44,648 bases of DNA, taken from assembly GCA_023415835.1 (NCBI GenBank), contig JAEZJK010000121.1, positions 1 through 44,648 of the forward strand. The letters are read 5' to 3'. Positions within the stretch are counted from its first letter, which is position 1, and the number at the start of each line of letters is the position of its first letter. The DNA is from Bacillota bacterium. GTDB lineage: Bacteria; Bacillota; UBA4882; UBA8346. The notes under the pieces were generated by a model. That model did not search any database. It saw nothing but the letters and a program-made list of their open reading frames with translations, and was not told where the DNA came from. Shown here piece by piece: positions 8,769 through 16,528 of the stretch. Made by a program: the position numbers and the translations under genes.

Positions 8769-9234
8769 TCTCCTTTATTTTTAAACTTTTTTGTTGATTC
8801 ATATGTTTTTAAGTAGTCGTCCACATCAATTTCCAATTAACCAACGTGCAATTATGAAAATAGGATTGACGTGGATCGATAAGCATCGGTAGCATTTTCT
8901 AAATAGAATGCCTGAAAAAAGAGAAGGTTAAATGTCTAATCTTTAGAACATTTCATACATTTCTCTTGACAAAACTCAAGTAAAAACTAACGGTATAAGA
9001 GAACCTTATTACTTAATCGGCTATTTTCCGGTATACTTTAACCAAAAAACCTTTTTGAAACGTAATTCCCTTTAGTTTTCTTTAGCTAATATCCATTGAA
9101 CTAATAAAAAGTTGCAAATATTAATTAACCTGGCAACCTCCATCAATATCCAAAATGTGTAAGGTTTTATGTCTATTCCGTTTGCTATTTCTTATTGCTT
9201 ATTTCTAAAAACACTGAGTCATCAACCACTTAAC
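8769..9234. other. 466-base AT-rich intergenic region
   Basis: No gene is supported. It must hold the promoter of the small gene/Maf/glycosylation run because a strong terminator closes the flagellin transcript at its right end. No convincing sigma-A or sigma-D promoter could be picked. Around 9170-9212 there is degenerate 7-nt periodic text (CTATTTC, TTATTGC, TTATTTC), a faded version of the heptad repeats seen elsewhere. Confidence 0.5.
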
Positions 9235-9265
9235 AATAAAAAAAAGACCCTTCCGAAGAAGGGCC
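9235..9265 (-). terminator. Rho-independent terminator of flagellin gene
   Basis: On the minus strand GGCCCTTC-TTCG-GAAGGGTC forms an 8-bp stem (one G-U type pair) capped by a stable UUCG tetraloop, followed by seven or more U. It lies 16 bases after the flagellin stop codon. Confidence 0.92.
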
Positions 9266-9280
9266 TTGGAAAAACGAGCA

Positions 9281-10870
9281 TTAACCCAATAATTGAAGAA
9301 CCAATTGCGGTTGTTGGTTCGCTTGAGCCAACATGGCGGTTCCGGCCTGTTGCAGGACGTTCAGCTTGGTGAACTCCATCATTTCGGCGGCCATGTCGAC
9401 ATCGCGGATCCGGGACTCGGATGCGGTGATGTTCTCAGCGGCGACGCCTAAGTTATTGATGGTATGATCCAAACGGTTTTGGACTGCACCGAGGGTAGAC
9501 CGTTGCGAGGAGACCCGGGCGATAGCGGCGTCGATCTTGGTGATGGCTTCGCCGGCGCTCTTGGTGTTGGTGACGATGATGTTCTTTACACCTAAGCCTT
9601 CGGAGTCGATCCGGCCGATGGCCGCGTTCATGTTCTGAAGTTCGTTAGCGCCAATCTGGAAAGTCTGGGTATTGTCAACTAAGTCGACGGTAGTTGTATA
9701 ATCGGTGCCTAAACCAGCTACTGAGTAAACACCACTGGCGCTAATAGCTAGACTAGCATCTGCATTAGGATCAAATCTTACATCGACATTTTCATGAATG
9801 ATACCCTTAAGTTGGGTGCCAACTACTGTTCCGCTAGTAACAAAGCTGTTCGGCCCGGTAATCGTATAATGATATGACGATTCACTCGAGGATTTAACTT
9901 CGTTAAATCCGAAGGCATTTAAGAGTTGTTGACCGGCAATTACAGTCACTTCGCCGTTCTTGCCTACAACGGAAGAACTGAGGACCAATTGACCAGCCTG
10001 GGCTAGTCCGTTGTCAGCTCCATTTATAGCGGCTACCGTGGTCCCGGACATACCAAGTTTGTCCTTCATAGCTGTGTCAAATGCCGCTGCCAATTGATCT
10101 AAGGTATCTGTGCCGAAGACAGTGATGGATGCGGTCTTTCCAGTGCCGTCCATTAAAGTGATGGTTTCGCCTTCATCACCGATAAGGAATTTGCCGCTTT
10201 CATCATAGAAATTGGCTACGTCCTTCAACTTGGTATCACCAGCAGCAACTTGACCAATATTAGTGGCAGTACCTGTATAACCAGCAACATCGGTTACTTG
10301 GAAGGTAGTGGATTTCTGTACTTGACCAGTACCGCCGGTGGTAATGTTAAGATTTATATTGTAGCTGCCAGCCGCGGAGACGGCGCCACTACGAATACCT
10401 CCGCGCATATAGACAGAGGTGGTCGCCTTATCGGACGAAGTAATCGCCGAGGCTGAACCGTCAAGCAAGTTCTTGTTGTTGAACGAAGAAGTTTGGGCAA
10501 TCCGATCCAATTCATCTTTGAGCTGTTCGATTTCTTTTTGAACCTCCATCCGGTCGTTGGCGGTGTTGGTATCATTGGAAGCTTGAACCGCCAGTTCCCG
10601 CATCCGGTGGAGAATGGAGTGGGATTCGGTTAACGCTCCCTCAGCGGTCTGCACTAAGGAGATAGCGTCCTGAGCGTTCCGGGTAGCTTGGTTCAAACCC
10701 CGGATCTGGCTGCGCATTCCTTCCGAAATAGCCAACCCGGCTGCATCGTCAGCGGCCCGGTTGATCCGGTAACCGGACGAGAGTTTTTCCATCGACTTCT
10801 GGCTGGAATTACCGACCATTCCTAAGTTCCGATGAGCGTTTAATGCTGGTAGATTGTGGTTAATTCTCAT
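9281..10870 (-). CDS. hag: Flagellin
   Basis: The filament subunit, 529 residues. The conserved N-terminal D0/D1 helices (MRINHNLPALNAHRNL, LSSGYRINRAADDAAGLAIS, MRSQIRGLNQATRNAQD) and C-terminal D1/D0 (NRLDHTINNLGVAAENITA, FTKLNVLQQAGTAMLAQAN) are intact. Between about residues 150 and 440 lies a Gly/Thr/Ser-rich variable D2/D3 insert, larger than in Bacillus Hag, with plenty of Ser/Thr acceptor sites for the glycosylation genes downstream. ATG 10870 follows AAGGAGG by nine bases. A sigma-D-like promoter and a GGA-hairpin leader lie upstream and a strong terminator downstream, so it is a monocistronic, separately regulated unit. Confidence 0.97.
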   Translation of the reverse strand: MRINHNLPALNAHRNLGMVGNSSQKSMEKLSSGYRINRAADDAAGLAISEGMRSQIRGLNQATRNAQDAISLVQTAEGALTESHSILHRMRELAVQASNDTNTANDRMEVQKEIEQLKDELDRIAQTSSFNNKNLLDGSASAITSSDKATTSVYMRGGIRSGAVSAAGSYNINLNITTGGTGQVQKSTTFQVTDVAGYTGTATNIGQVAAGDTKLKDVANFYDESGKFLIGDEGETITLMDGTGKTASITVFGTDTLDQLAAAFDTAMKDKLGMSGTTVAAINGADNGLAQAGQLVLSSSVVGKNGEVTVIAGQQLLNAFGFNEVKSSSESSYHYTITGPNSFVTSGTVVGTQLKGIIHENVDVRFDPNADASLAISASGVYSVAGLGTDYTTTVDLVDNTQTFQIGANELQNMNAAIGRIDSEGLGVKNIIVTNTKSAGEAITKIDAAIARVSSQRSTLGAVQNRLDHTINNLGVAAENITASESRIRDVDMAAEMMEFTKLNVLQQAGTAMLAQANQQPQLVLQLLG

Positions 10871-10900
10871 CTTTTTATTCCTCCTTGATTTTTATTGTTT

Positions 10901-10970
10901 CGGGTGTCCATACCCGTATTTCATTCGTTCTCCCATTTCAGTCGGCCGCCTGAAATAGGTTTCCGAACCT
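10901..10970 (-). promoter_or_regulatory. Flagellin mRNA leader with three hairpins, probable CsrA sites
   Basis: Three hairpins can be read in the 5' leader. Hairpin 1: AGGTT-CGGA-AACCT (10970-10957), GGA in the loop. Hairpin 2: ATTTCAG-GCGGCCGA-CTGAAAT (10956-10935), 7-bp stem. Hairpin 3: CGGGT-ATGGAC-ACCCG (10916-10901), AUGGAC loop. GGA presented in a hairpin loop is the CsrA recognition feature, and the ribosome site AAGGAGGA adds another GGA. With csrA and fliW next door, this is expected to be the CsrA-repressed leader, as in Bacillus subtilis hag. Confidence 0.75.
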
Positions 10971-10978
10971 TACTACTT

Positions 10979-11006
10979 ATTTCGAAATAAATCCAAAAAA
11001 ACTTTA
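10979..11006 (-). promoter_or_regulatory. Candidate sigma-D (sigma-28) promoter of flagellin
   Basis: On the minus strand TAAAGTTT (starting at 11006) is followed, 16 bases after TAAA, by TTCGAAAT (10986-10979), compared with the sigma-D pattern TAAA-N15-GCCGATAT. The -35 is perfect and the -10 keeps CGA and the final AT. It would give a leader of roughly 100 bases containing the three hairpins. Confidence 0.55.
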
Positions 11007-11039
11007 GCCCTATTTTACCAAAAAAGCGTCAAGCGCCCG

Positions 11040-11215
11040 GCCTAAAATTCCCCTCGCCTCCACGCTTCACGCCTAATATTCCCGCTTCTCGTCTACTTAT
11101 TATTGTCTATTGCTTTTTGCCTGAAAACCCAATTCCTATCTAGCGCCTATTGTCTATTCCTTACCGCTCATGCCTATCCACTATTGCCTAATCTCACGCT
11201 TCTTGCCTATCTTTT
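11040..11215. repeat. Heptad repeat array B downstream of csrA
   Basis: About 170 bases with a 7-nt beat in one orientation only. Read on the minus strand from the csrA stop: AGGCAAG, AAGCGTG, TTAGGCA, ATAGTGG, ATAGGCA, TGAGCGG, TAAGGAA, TAGACAA, then further units after short phase slips, ending near AGGCGTG AAGCGTG GAGGCGA. No inverted partner is seen. It fills most of the space between csrA and the flagellin promoter. Confidence 0.7.
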
Positions 11216-11431
11216 AAACATCTTCCCTAATGCGTCTAAATTGGCGCTACCTTGAGCAGCCAGTTGGTTCTCTTTCTGGATATCCCGGTAGACTTCCTCT
11301 CGGTGGACTGCAACCTGACGGGGGGCGGTGATCCCCAATTTCACTTGGTCGCCCTTGACATCGACAATAGTGATCTTTACATCGTCGCCAACCATGATAC
11401 TCTCATTTAATTTCCGTGTTAAAACGAGCAT
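11207..11431 (-). CDS. csrA: Carbon storage regulator CsrA
   Basis: A 74-residue RNA-binding translational repressor with the family N-terminus MLVLTRKLNESIMVGDD, the beta-strand IVDVKGDQVKLGITAP and the RNA-contacting HREEVYRDIQ. In Bacillus CsrA represses flagellin translation and is sequestered by FliW; both partners are neighbours here (FliW upstream, flagellin downstream). ATG 11431 follows AAGGAGG by six bases. It is separated from fliW by 537 bases including a terminator, so it has its own promoter (candidate at 11467-11495). Its stop codon lies in the beginning of heptad array B. Confidence 0.97.
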   Translation of the reverse strand: MLVLTRKLNESIMVGDDVKITIVDVKGDQVKLGITAPRQVAVHREEVYRDIQKENQLAAQGSANLDALGKMFKR

Positions 11432-11466
11432 TGGAATCCTCCTTGATTATCCCAAAGATGCCTCTT

Positions 11467-11495
11467 TTAATAATTACTATGCTCATTATTGACAA
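11467..11495 (-). promoter_or_regulatory. Candidate sigma-A promoter for csrA
   Basis: TTGTCA (11495-11490), 17-base spacer, TATTAA (11472-11467) on the minus strand, about 35 bases before the csrA start. The -35 matches 5 of 6 and the -10 matches 4 of 6 consensus positions. Other AT-rich choices are possible. Confidence 0.4.
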
Positions 11496-11578
11496 TATTT
11501 TAACAAATAATTCTCTTTCGGCCGTTAAAAACCTGCAAGGCTGAGAGAAAAGTTGGATTAAGTGATGTGTAAGTTATT

Positions 11579-11776
11579 AGGCAGTAGGCAATAGGGAATA
11601 GGGAATAGGAGTAAGATAAGAAGTATGTGATTTTTAAAAAATTAGGCGCCAGTAATAAAATAAACACTCAGTACTAGTAAAAAGTTAGGCAATATTCCAT
11701 CATAAGTAAGAGATTACCGGCAATACTTTCCCCTATTGCCTATTGCTTTTTCCCTATTCCCTTTCCTTTATTCCCT
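11579..11776. repeat. Heptad inverted-repeat element C (between fliW and csrA)
   Basis: Left array 11579-11615: AGGCAGT, AGGCAAT, AGGGAAT, AGGGAAT, AGGAGTA. Right array 11729-11776 is its inverse: CCTATTG, CCTATTG, CTTTTTC, CCTATTC, CCTTTCC. The 113-base core has no gene. It lies just past the fliW terminator, in a 537-base gap (11432-11968) that otherwise holds only the csrA promoter, that terminator and array D. Confidence 0.75.
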
Positions 11777-11777
11777 A

Positions 11778-11811
11778 AAATAATAAAAAGGCGACCTATT
11801 CTTTTCGCCTT
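11778..11811 (-). terminator. Rho-independent terminator after fliW
   Basis: On the minus strand AAGGCGA-AAAGAATAGG-TCGCCTT forms a 7-bp stem followed by TTTATTATTTT. It lies about 157 bases after the fliW stop and closes the flgM-to-fliW operon. Confidence 0.75.
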
Positions 11812-11897
11812 ATGCAACGATTTTTACTAATAAAATCTTAGATCTCCGCATATTTTGTCACTTAAAGACCATAGACTTAATCCATACACCAGCTTAA

Positions 11898-11967
11898 CGC
11901 CTCTTGTGCCTATTCGTCTAAGCCCACATCAACAGACTCTTGCCTATTCCCAATTGCCTTTCGCATG
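11898..11967. repeat. Heptad repeat array D downstream of fliW
   Basis: Right-type units (CCTCTTG, TGCCTAT, TTGCCTATTCCC, ATTGCCT, ATGCCTA) run from about 11898 and end at the fliW stop codon. Only one orientation is present here; it may be half of a larger structure with element C. Confidence 0.6.
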
Positions 11968-11968
11968 C

Positions 11969-12421
11969 CTATTTTACCGCTTCTACCCGATCTTGCCCGC
12001 CGGAAAATAACGGGTGTTTCATACTATAGGAGGGATTGTTTAAAATGATCTGTTTTCCCAGCTTTTCACGGGTATTAATTAACAAAGGCGCCGCTAGGTT
12101 TACCGTCGCCTCAACCAACTCGCCGGTCATATTAACAATGGTGAAAAAGGCCGCTTCCTCCGGTTGGCTGATCTTTAATTCCGCAACCACTTCATCAGTA
12201 ATTTCGATCGAGTAACCCGGCGCAACCTGCTCCATGCCGATCAGGACAAAAGCCAGCCCCGGTTCGTCCACCGACTGTAAAATAAAAAACGGCGACTCAT
12301 CATTATATTTTGCCAAAAAATAACGATGTTTATCTTCAAATCCCGGAATCCCATGTTTGAAAACTAACAGCTCTGCTTCGTCAATCTCAACGGAACCGAA
12401 ATATTTAGTGTCGACTCTCAT
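11969..12421 (-). CDS. fliW: Flagellar assembly factor FliW
   Basis: A 150-residue protein that binds flagellin and, when free, sequesters CsrA, linking filament subunit levels to flagellin translation. Recognisable family text includes VFKHGIPGFE, FFILQSVDEPGLAF and the C-terminal NAPLLIN-like APLLINTREKLGKQIIL. AAGGAGG lies five bases before a TTG (12424) and eight before the adjacent ATG (12421); ATG is chosen. In Bacillus fliW directly follows flgL and yviE; here a four-helix-bundle gene within a repeat element separates it from flgL. Confidence 0.95.
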   Translation of the reverse strand: MRVDTKYFGSVEIDEAELLVFKHGIPGFEDKHRYFLAKYNDESPFFILQSVDEPGLAFVLIGMEQVAPGYSIEITDEVVAELKISQPEEAAFFTIVNMTGELVEATVNLAAPLLINTREKLGKQIILNNPSYSMKHPLFSGGQDRVEAVK

Positions 12422-12440
12422 CAAAGCTACCTCCTTAAAC

Positions 12441-12464
12441 AGGCAATAGGCAAATAGGCATTAG
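12441..12464. repeat. Element E, left heptad array (flanks four-helix-bundle gene)
   Basis: Units AGGCAAT, AGGCAAAT, AGGCATT cover the stop codon of the four-helix-bundle gene (12461) and reach almost to the fliW ribosome site. Its inverted partner lies at 12857-12891, on the other side of that gene. Confidence 0.75.
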
Positions 12465-12838
12465 CGTTCTTGATTACGCATCTTGTTAATCAGTGAATTA
12501 AACATCTTATTGATTTCTTGAATATTTAGTAATATCAATTCAATTTCTTGCAAAGTAAAGAATTTTAGCCTTTGACAAATATATATTTGTGTCTCTAACT
12601 CCAACAATGAACCACGACTAATCGACAAGTAATGCTTGTACTCTCCGGTAGTATGACGGCCATAACCTTCCGCAATATTTGAAGGAATAGATATAGCTGC
12701 CCGACGCATCTGTGATAATAAAACCCAAGTCTCCTTTTTAGGTAATTTATCAGTAATCTGATAAATATTTTCAACTAAATCAATGCTTTTTTGCCAAATA
12801 ATCAAATCTCGAAAACTTTCAATCCTTTTTACATCCAT
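12461..12838 (-). CDS. Four-helix-bundle protein (S23/IVP-like, TIGR02436 family)
   Basis: A 125-residue helical protein of the family found in 23S rRNA intervening sequences, related in fold to the avd accessory protein of diversity-generating retroelements. The family hallmarks are visible: SFRDLIIWQKSIDLVENIY, LLSQMRRAAISIPSNIAEGYGR, the SRGSLLELETQIYI stretch and the terminal KMFNSLINKM. Role unknown; nucleic-acid binding is suspected for the family. ATG 12838 follows a modest TTAGGTAG site. It interrupts the normally contiguous flgL-fliW order and is bracketed by inverted heptad arrays, which suggests it arrived as part of a repeat-bounded element rather than as a flagellar gene. Confidence 0.9.
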   Translation of the reverse strand: MDVKRIESFRDLIIWQKSIDLVENIYQITDKLPKKETWVLLSQMRRAAISIPSNIAEGYGRHTTGEYKHYLSISRGSLLELETQIYICQRLKFFTLQEIELILLNIQEINKMFNSLINKMRNQER

Positions 12839-12856
12839 AATTCACTACCTAACATA

Positions 12857-12891
12857 ATCCCTATTCCCTCTTACCTATTGCCTATTGCCTT
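12857..12891. repeat. Element E, right heptad array
   Basis: CCCTATT, CCCTCTT, ACCTATT, GCCTATT, GCCTTA, i.e. the inverse of the array at 12441-12464. It reaches the flgL stop codon (12890-12892), the same placement seen in elements A, H, I and J. Confidence 0.75.
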
Positions 12892-14962
12892 AAACATAAT
12901 CCATCAACGTCATCTGTAAGATCTTGGCGCCGGCTTTAAGGGCGGCTTGGTAGGCAAGTTCCTTGGCAGCCAAATCAGTAGCGGCTTGAGTAAGATCCAG
13001 ATCCTCGTTCTTACTTAATAAGGTGGTTACATTTTCTTTAGAAGCGCTCAGCCGGGTCAGGTTGTATTCGACACGGTTGACCTTGGCGCCTACTTTGGTT
13101 TCGGTTATTAGGACCCGTGAAAGGTCCTTATCAATGTTGGCTATCGAATCGGAGAGCAGATCTAGTGTGCGGGCTGTATCATTAGTGCTAGCGGCCCGGA
13201 GACATTGGATCGCCTCGTCAAAATGCTGAAAGATGGGGTCAAAAATCTGGTCGCCGATGGTGTTGATCTCGACCCGTACTCCGGAATTGACATCATACTC
13301 GGTAATACCCTGGTTCCCCTCATAGTTCATTACCGGCCGTTCCGAATAAACCCCATCCTCAAATCCCATCCCCCAAAGCATATCCGCTTTGGAACCGGAC
13401 TCCAACTTGATATCCTGAGGATTTCCGGAGGCGTCGACGATTCGGAGCCGGTTATCGTTGGTCACTGTCACTTGGATGTTGGCGTAAGCGCCGCCCCGTT
13501 CCCGGATCCTAGCTTCGACCTCGGCGGCAAACTCCTCGGCAGTGTAGTTGCCAGCGGTCAGGCTAATCTCCTGGGTCAGTTCATTGCCGACCTTAATCCG
13601 GAACTTACTGTTGGCCTCGGTATAATAATTGGGGTCAATCGCATAGCTGGAAGTCCCGTCCGGTAGGGTGCCCCATGGTTCATTAACTGTAGCAATTTGG
13701 GTCGCGGGATCATAAGAATCAATGGTCCGAGTCTGCTCCAAACCTGCTCCGTTGGTAATGGTAATCGGCATTCCCACATAATAATCGGCCGGGATGTTAT
13801 AATTAGCTAACTGAATCGTCGGCGTTGGCATATTGCTCGCAGCGACAACCGTTCCTACTGTTGGCGGATAAAGGGCGTAAGTCGAAGTATTATCGGGCGC
13901 GATATCCCAATCAGGGTTAATCGTCACAGTATCAGTTACGTCGTCATAATCATCGACCGTTCGGAACTGACCCGCTCCAAGACCGCTAGTGATCTTAATC
14001 GTCCACCCGTTATAGTAATCATCCGCTTCAGTATTGGCGGCTAGTTCAACCGTGGTCAATGACCCGCCTTGAGCGGTCCCGTTAATTAACCCCGGCTTGC
14101 CCATTACTTGAATCGGCTCGCTCAATTGATTGGCAGCCGTCAATTCTTTGGTATTGGCATTGCTACCGAATCCCAACTGACCCAGTAAGGCTTGGCCGGA
14201 GTCGCCTAAAACGATGGTATGGGTTCCGTCCGAAGGGTTAGTCCCGGCATAAAAAGCCAATTTGTTCTCCGGGGTGACCTTCACTTTCACCGGTACACTA
14301 AACTGACCGATTTCATAAGCATAATCTAATTGAACCTGAATATCGGCTGTCAGGGCATTCAAGTCGTTACCGGCGGAACCGTCATAGGTTTTTAAGTTAC
14401 TTAAGGCAATTGTAACCGGAGCTTTTCCGTCCAGACTAATGGTAAACCGATCGTTGGCCGCGGTGATATCGATGTTATTAATATTATTTAAATTCAATAT
14501 ATCACCCGTGACCACCGCCCGTTTCACATATGGGGGGACTGTCACTTTATCTCCGCCAAAGACGTATCGCCCATTTAGATTGGAGTTGGCCTTTTCCATA
14601 AGTCCATCTTTATATTCAACCAATTTATTGGCAAGAGCCATGGAAGATTCAGGGGTTAAAGAAGTAGTGTCGCAGCCGACTATATCTTCACGAATTGCTT
14701 GCAGGTATTGATTTACATCATATAACGCTTCATCGGTAAAATTCAACCAACTGGAGGCGTCATTCGAATTCGAGGTGTATTGTTCGATCTTGGTCAAAGT
14801 AGTCCGGTAGCGCATACTGAGAGCGGTGCCGATCGGATCGTCCGAAGGCTTGTTAATCCGCCGTTTAGTGGCGATCTGGTTGTTCAAATCATAAAGATCC
14901 GACTCCATCCTGCGTAAATTGTGGTTGTAATTGCCATAAATCATATTTAACGATACTCGCAT
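12890..14962 (-). CDS. flgL: Flagellar hook-associated protein 3 FlgL, with large internal repeat insert
   Basis: Junction protein between hook and filament, exported by the flagellar type III system. The N-terminal flagellin-like helix (NYNHNLRRME, RRINKPSDDPIGTALSMRYR) and the C-terminal helix (ATDLAAKELAYQAALKAGAKILQM) are normal. At 690 residues it is more than twice the usual 300. The extra length is modular: X1 (about 170-265), Y1 (305-364), Y2 (382-442), X2 (451-533). The Y units share YYxGxxIxITxGxGxxQxRTxDxYD and end TSxYAx; the X units share NDxFxIxxxG and VxVTxxNxL. ATG 14962 follows AAGGAGG. The X-Y-Y-X insert probably forms surface domains. Confidence 0.93.
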   Translation of the reverse strand: MRVSLNMIYGNYNHNLRRMESDLYDLNNQIATKRRINKPSDDPIGTALSMRYRTTLTKIEQYTSNSNDASSWLNFTDEALYDVNQYLQAIREDIVGCDTTSLTPESSMALANKLVEYKDGLMEKANSNLNGRYVFGGDKVTVPPYVKRAVVTGDILNLNNINNIDITAANDRFTISLDGKAPVTIALSNLKTYDGSAGNDLNALTADIQVQLDYAYEIGQFSVPVKVKVTPENKLAFYAGTNPSDGTHTIVLGDSGQALLGQLGFGSNANTKELTAANQLSEPIQVMGKPGLINGTAQGGSLTTVELAANTEADDYYNGWTIKITSGLGAGQFRTVDDYDDVTDTVTINPDWDIAPDNTSTYALYPPTVGTVVAASNMPTPTIQLANYNIPADYYVGMPITITNGAGLEQTRTIDSYDPATQIATVNEPWGTLPDGTSSYAIDPNYYTEANSKFRIKVGNELTQEISLTAGNYTAEEFAAEVEARIRERGGAYANIQVTVTNDNRLRIVDASGNPQDIKLESGSKADMLWGMGFEDGVYSERPVMNYEGNQGITEYDVNSGVRVEINTIGDQIFDPIFQHFDEAIQCLRAASTNDTARTLDLLSDSIANIDKDLSRVLITETKVGAKVNRVEYNLTRLSASKENVTTLLSKNEDLDLTQAATDLAAKELAYQAALKAGAKILQMTLMDYV

Positions 14963-14990
14963 GGCAGAACCTCCTTAACTATTCAGGTGT

Positions 14991-15077
14991 GAGGCAAGAG
15001 GCGCGCGTAAAAAAACAAACAATCAATTTCAGGCAACAGGTTTCAAAAAAATCCATTGCCTATCGCCTATTGCCCAT
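14991..15077. repeat. Heptad inverted-repeat element G (between flgK and flgL)
   Basis: Left units GAGGCAAGAGGC (14991-15002) and AGGCAACAGG (15031-15040) face right units TTGCCTATCGCCTATTGCC (15056-15074). Same intercistronic placement as the other elements, with a shorter core. Confidence 0.65.
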
Positions 15078-15100
15078 TCACATCTCTAAGCAAATTGCAC

Positions 15101-16522
15101 TTAGAATAGCTTCAATTGATTGACGATTACATCCAACATTTCGTCCATCATGTTAATAATCTTGGCCGCCGCATTAAACCCTTGGTTAAAACGGAGCATA
15201 TTGGTGGTCTCCTCTTCCATGGAAACACCGCTGATCGACTCCCGTTTACTGTCCAAATTTTCAATTAATAAAGTGTAATGTTCCGTATTTAAATCAGCTT
15301 CCTGTGCCCAGGAACCTATCTTAGATATCAAAGTCCCCATAAAATCTCCCATGGTTGCGGAGCCGTTAATAAATAATTTTAAATCGGCCAGTTTCGCCAT
15401 GGCCAAGGCAATTTCATTATTCCCCTCTAGGCCATCCTTAGTTGATGATCCGGCAATCCGCCTCAATCCTGCTTCACCGTCGTTGATCCGTGAAGAGACA
15501 TAGATATCGCAAGCGCCGGAGCCGACAAAAAAGTCTTCATCGGTGCTACCGTCAAGCCCGTAACCAGTCCGGTGTAAATTATTGATTGAGTTAATCATGG
15601 TAAAGGCGAAATTATCCAAGTCTTTTAAAATTTCCGGGATAAGTTCATCCCTGGCTTCAAGCAGCCCTTTAAGTTCGCCGTTTCGGACATCAACCTTCAT
15701 GTTTAACGCTTGCCAGCGGAGTTCAACCATACTCTCGTCATTGGGATTGGGGGTCGTAGTTATTTTATTGGCAGTAATCCCGTTCACTAGGGGAATACCC
15801 TGAATAGTCAAGGACATCCGGTTTTGCGCATCTACAGTTGTAGAGATATTGACGATCTTTGAGGCTTCTTCAACCAGTTGATCTCTCCGGTCTAACAGGT
15901 CGTTGGGGTTATCCCCCAAGGCAGTGATCTTGCCGATCTGGTTGTTCAATTCAGCAATTTCCTCGGCCAATCGGTTGAGCTCATCAACTTTATTTACTAT
16001 CCGCTGATTGGTATCTTCACGGAGCAATTGAAACTGGTTATAATCCGACTTAATAAAATCAGTCATGGTTATCGCGGCTTCCAGCAAAGGCGTGCGCAAT
16101 TCCATAGATTCGGGTGACTTTGAAAAATCCTCCAGCGCAGACCAAAATGCGTCCACTGCGGTACGGATATTGCCGCTCTCCGTATCCGGTTCATTCACAA
16201 TCGATTCCAACTGTCCCAGTAAATTGTTACTGGACTCCCAGTAGCCTAAACTAGAGGTGTTCCGCCGGATTTGGGCGTCAATTAGTTCGTCCCGGATCCT
16301 TAAAATCTCCGATACTTGAGAACCGGTGCCCATCTGCCCGGCTGCATTGCTACGGTTAAACGCCGGGTAAGTAAAAGGTTCGGTTGAAGTAATCTCCGCC
16401 CTCTGCCGTGAATATCCGGGGGTACTGGCATTACTAATATTATTCCCGGTAACGTCCAGGGCGGCTTGATGTGTTACTAACCCCCGATAGCCGATCTCTA
16501 AGCCGAAGAAAGTTGAACGCAT
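15101..16522 (-). CDS. flgK: Flagellar hook-associated protein 1 FlgK
   Basis: First hook-filament junction protein, 473 residues. The N-terminus has the rod/hook signature (GLVTHQAALDVTGNNISNA then STPGYSRQRAE), followed by a long helical D1 with IAELNNQIGKITA and RRDQLVEEASKIVNI, and the conserved C-terminus TTNMLRFNQGFNAAAKIIN. Length is slightly below average, consistent with a small D2/D3. ATG 16522 follows a GGGGTGAT site. It is six bases after flgN and is separated from flgL by heptad element G. Confidence 0.95.
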   Translation of the reverse strand: MRSTFFGLEIGYRGLVTHQAALDVTGNNISNASTPGYSRQRAEITSTEPFTYPAFNRSNAAGQMGTGSQVSEILRIRDELIDAQIRRNTSSLGYWESSNNLLGQLESIVNEPDTESGNIRTAVDAFWSALEDFSKSPESMELRTPLLEAAITMTDFIKSDYNQFQLLREDTNQRIVNKVDELNRLAEEIAELNNQIGKITALGDNPNDLLDRRDQLVEEASKIVNISTTVDAQNRMSLTIQGIPLVNGITANKITTTPNPNDESMVELRWQALNMKVDVRNGELKGLLEARDELIPEILKDLDNFAFTMINSINNLHRTGYGLDGSTDEDFFVGSGACDIYVSSRINDGEAGLRRIAGSSTKDGLEGNNEIALAMAKLADLKLFINGSATMGDFMGTLISKIGSWAQEADLNTEHYTLLIENLDSKRESISGVSMEEETTNMLRFNQGFNAAAKIINMMDEMLDVIVNQLKLF

Positions 16523-16528
16523 CCATCA

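Noticed and set aside
8957..9001. Plus-strand TTGACA ... TATAAG promoter
   Set aside because: The spacer is about 22 bases, too long for sigma-A, and no plus-strand gene follows.
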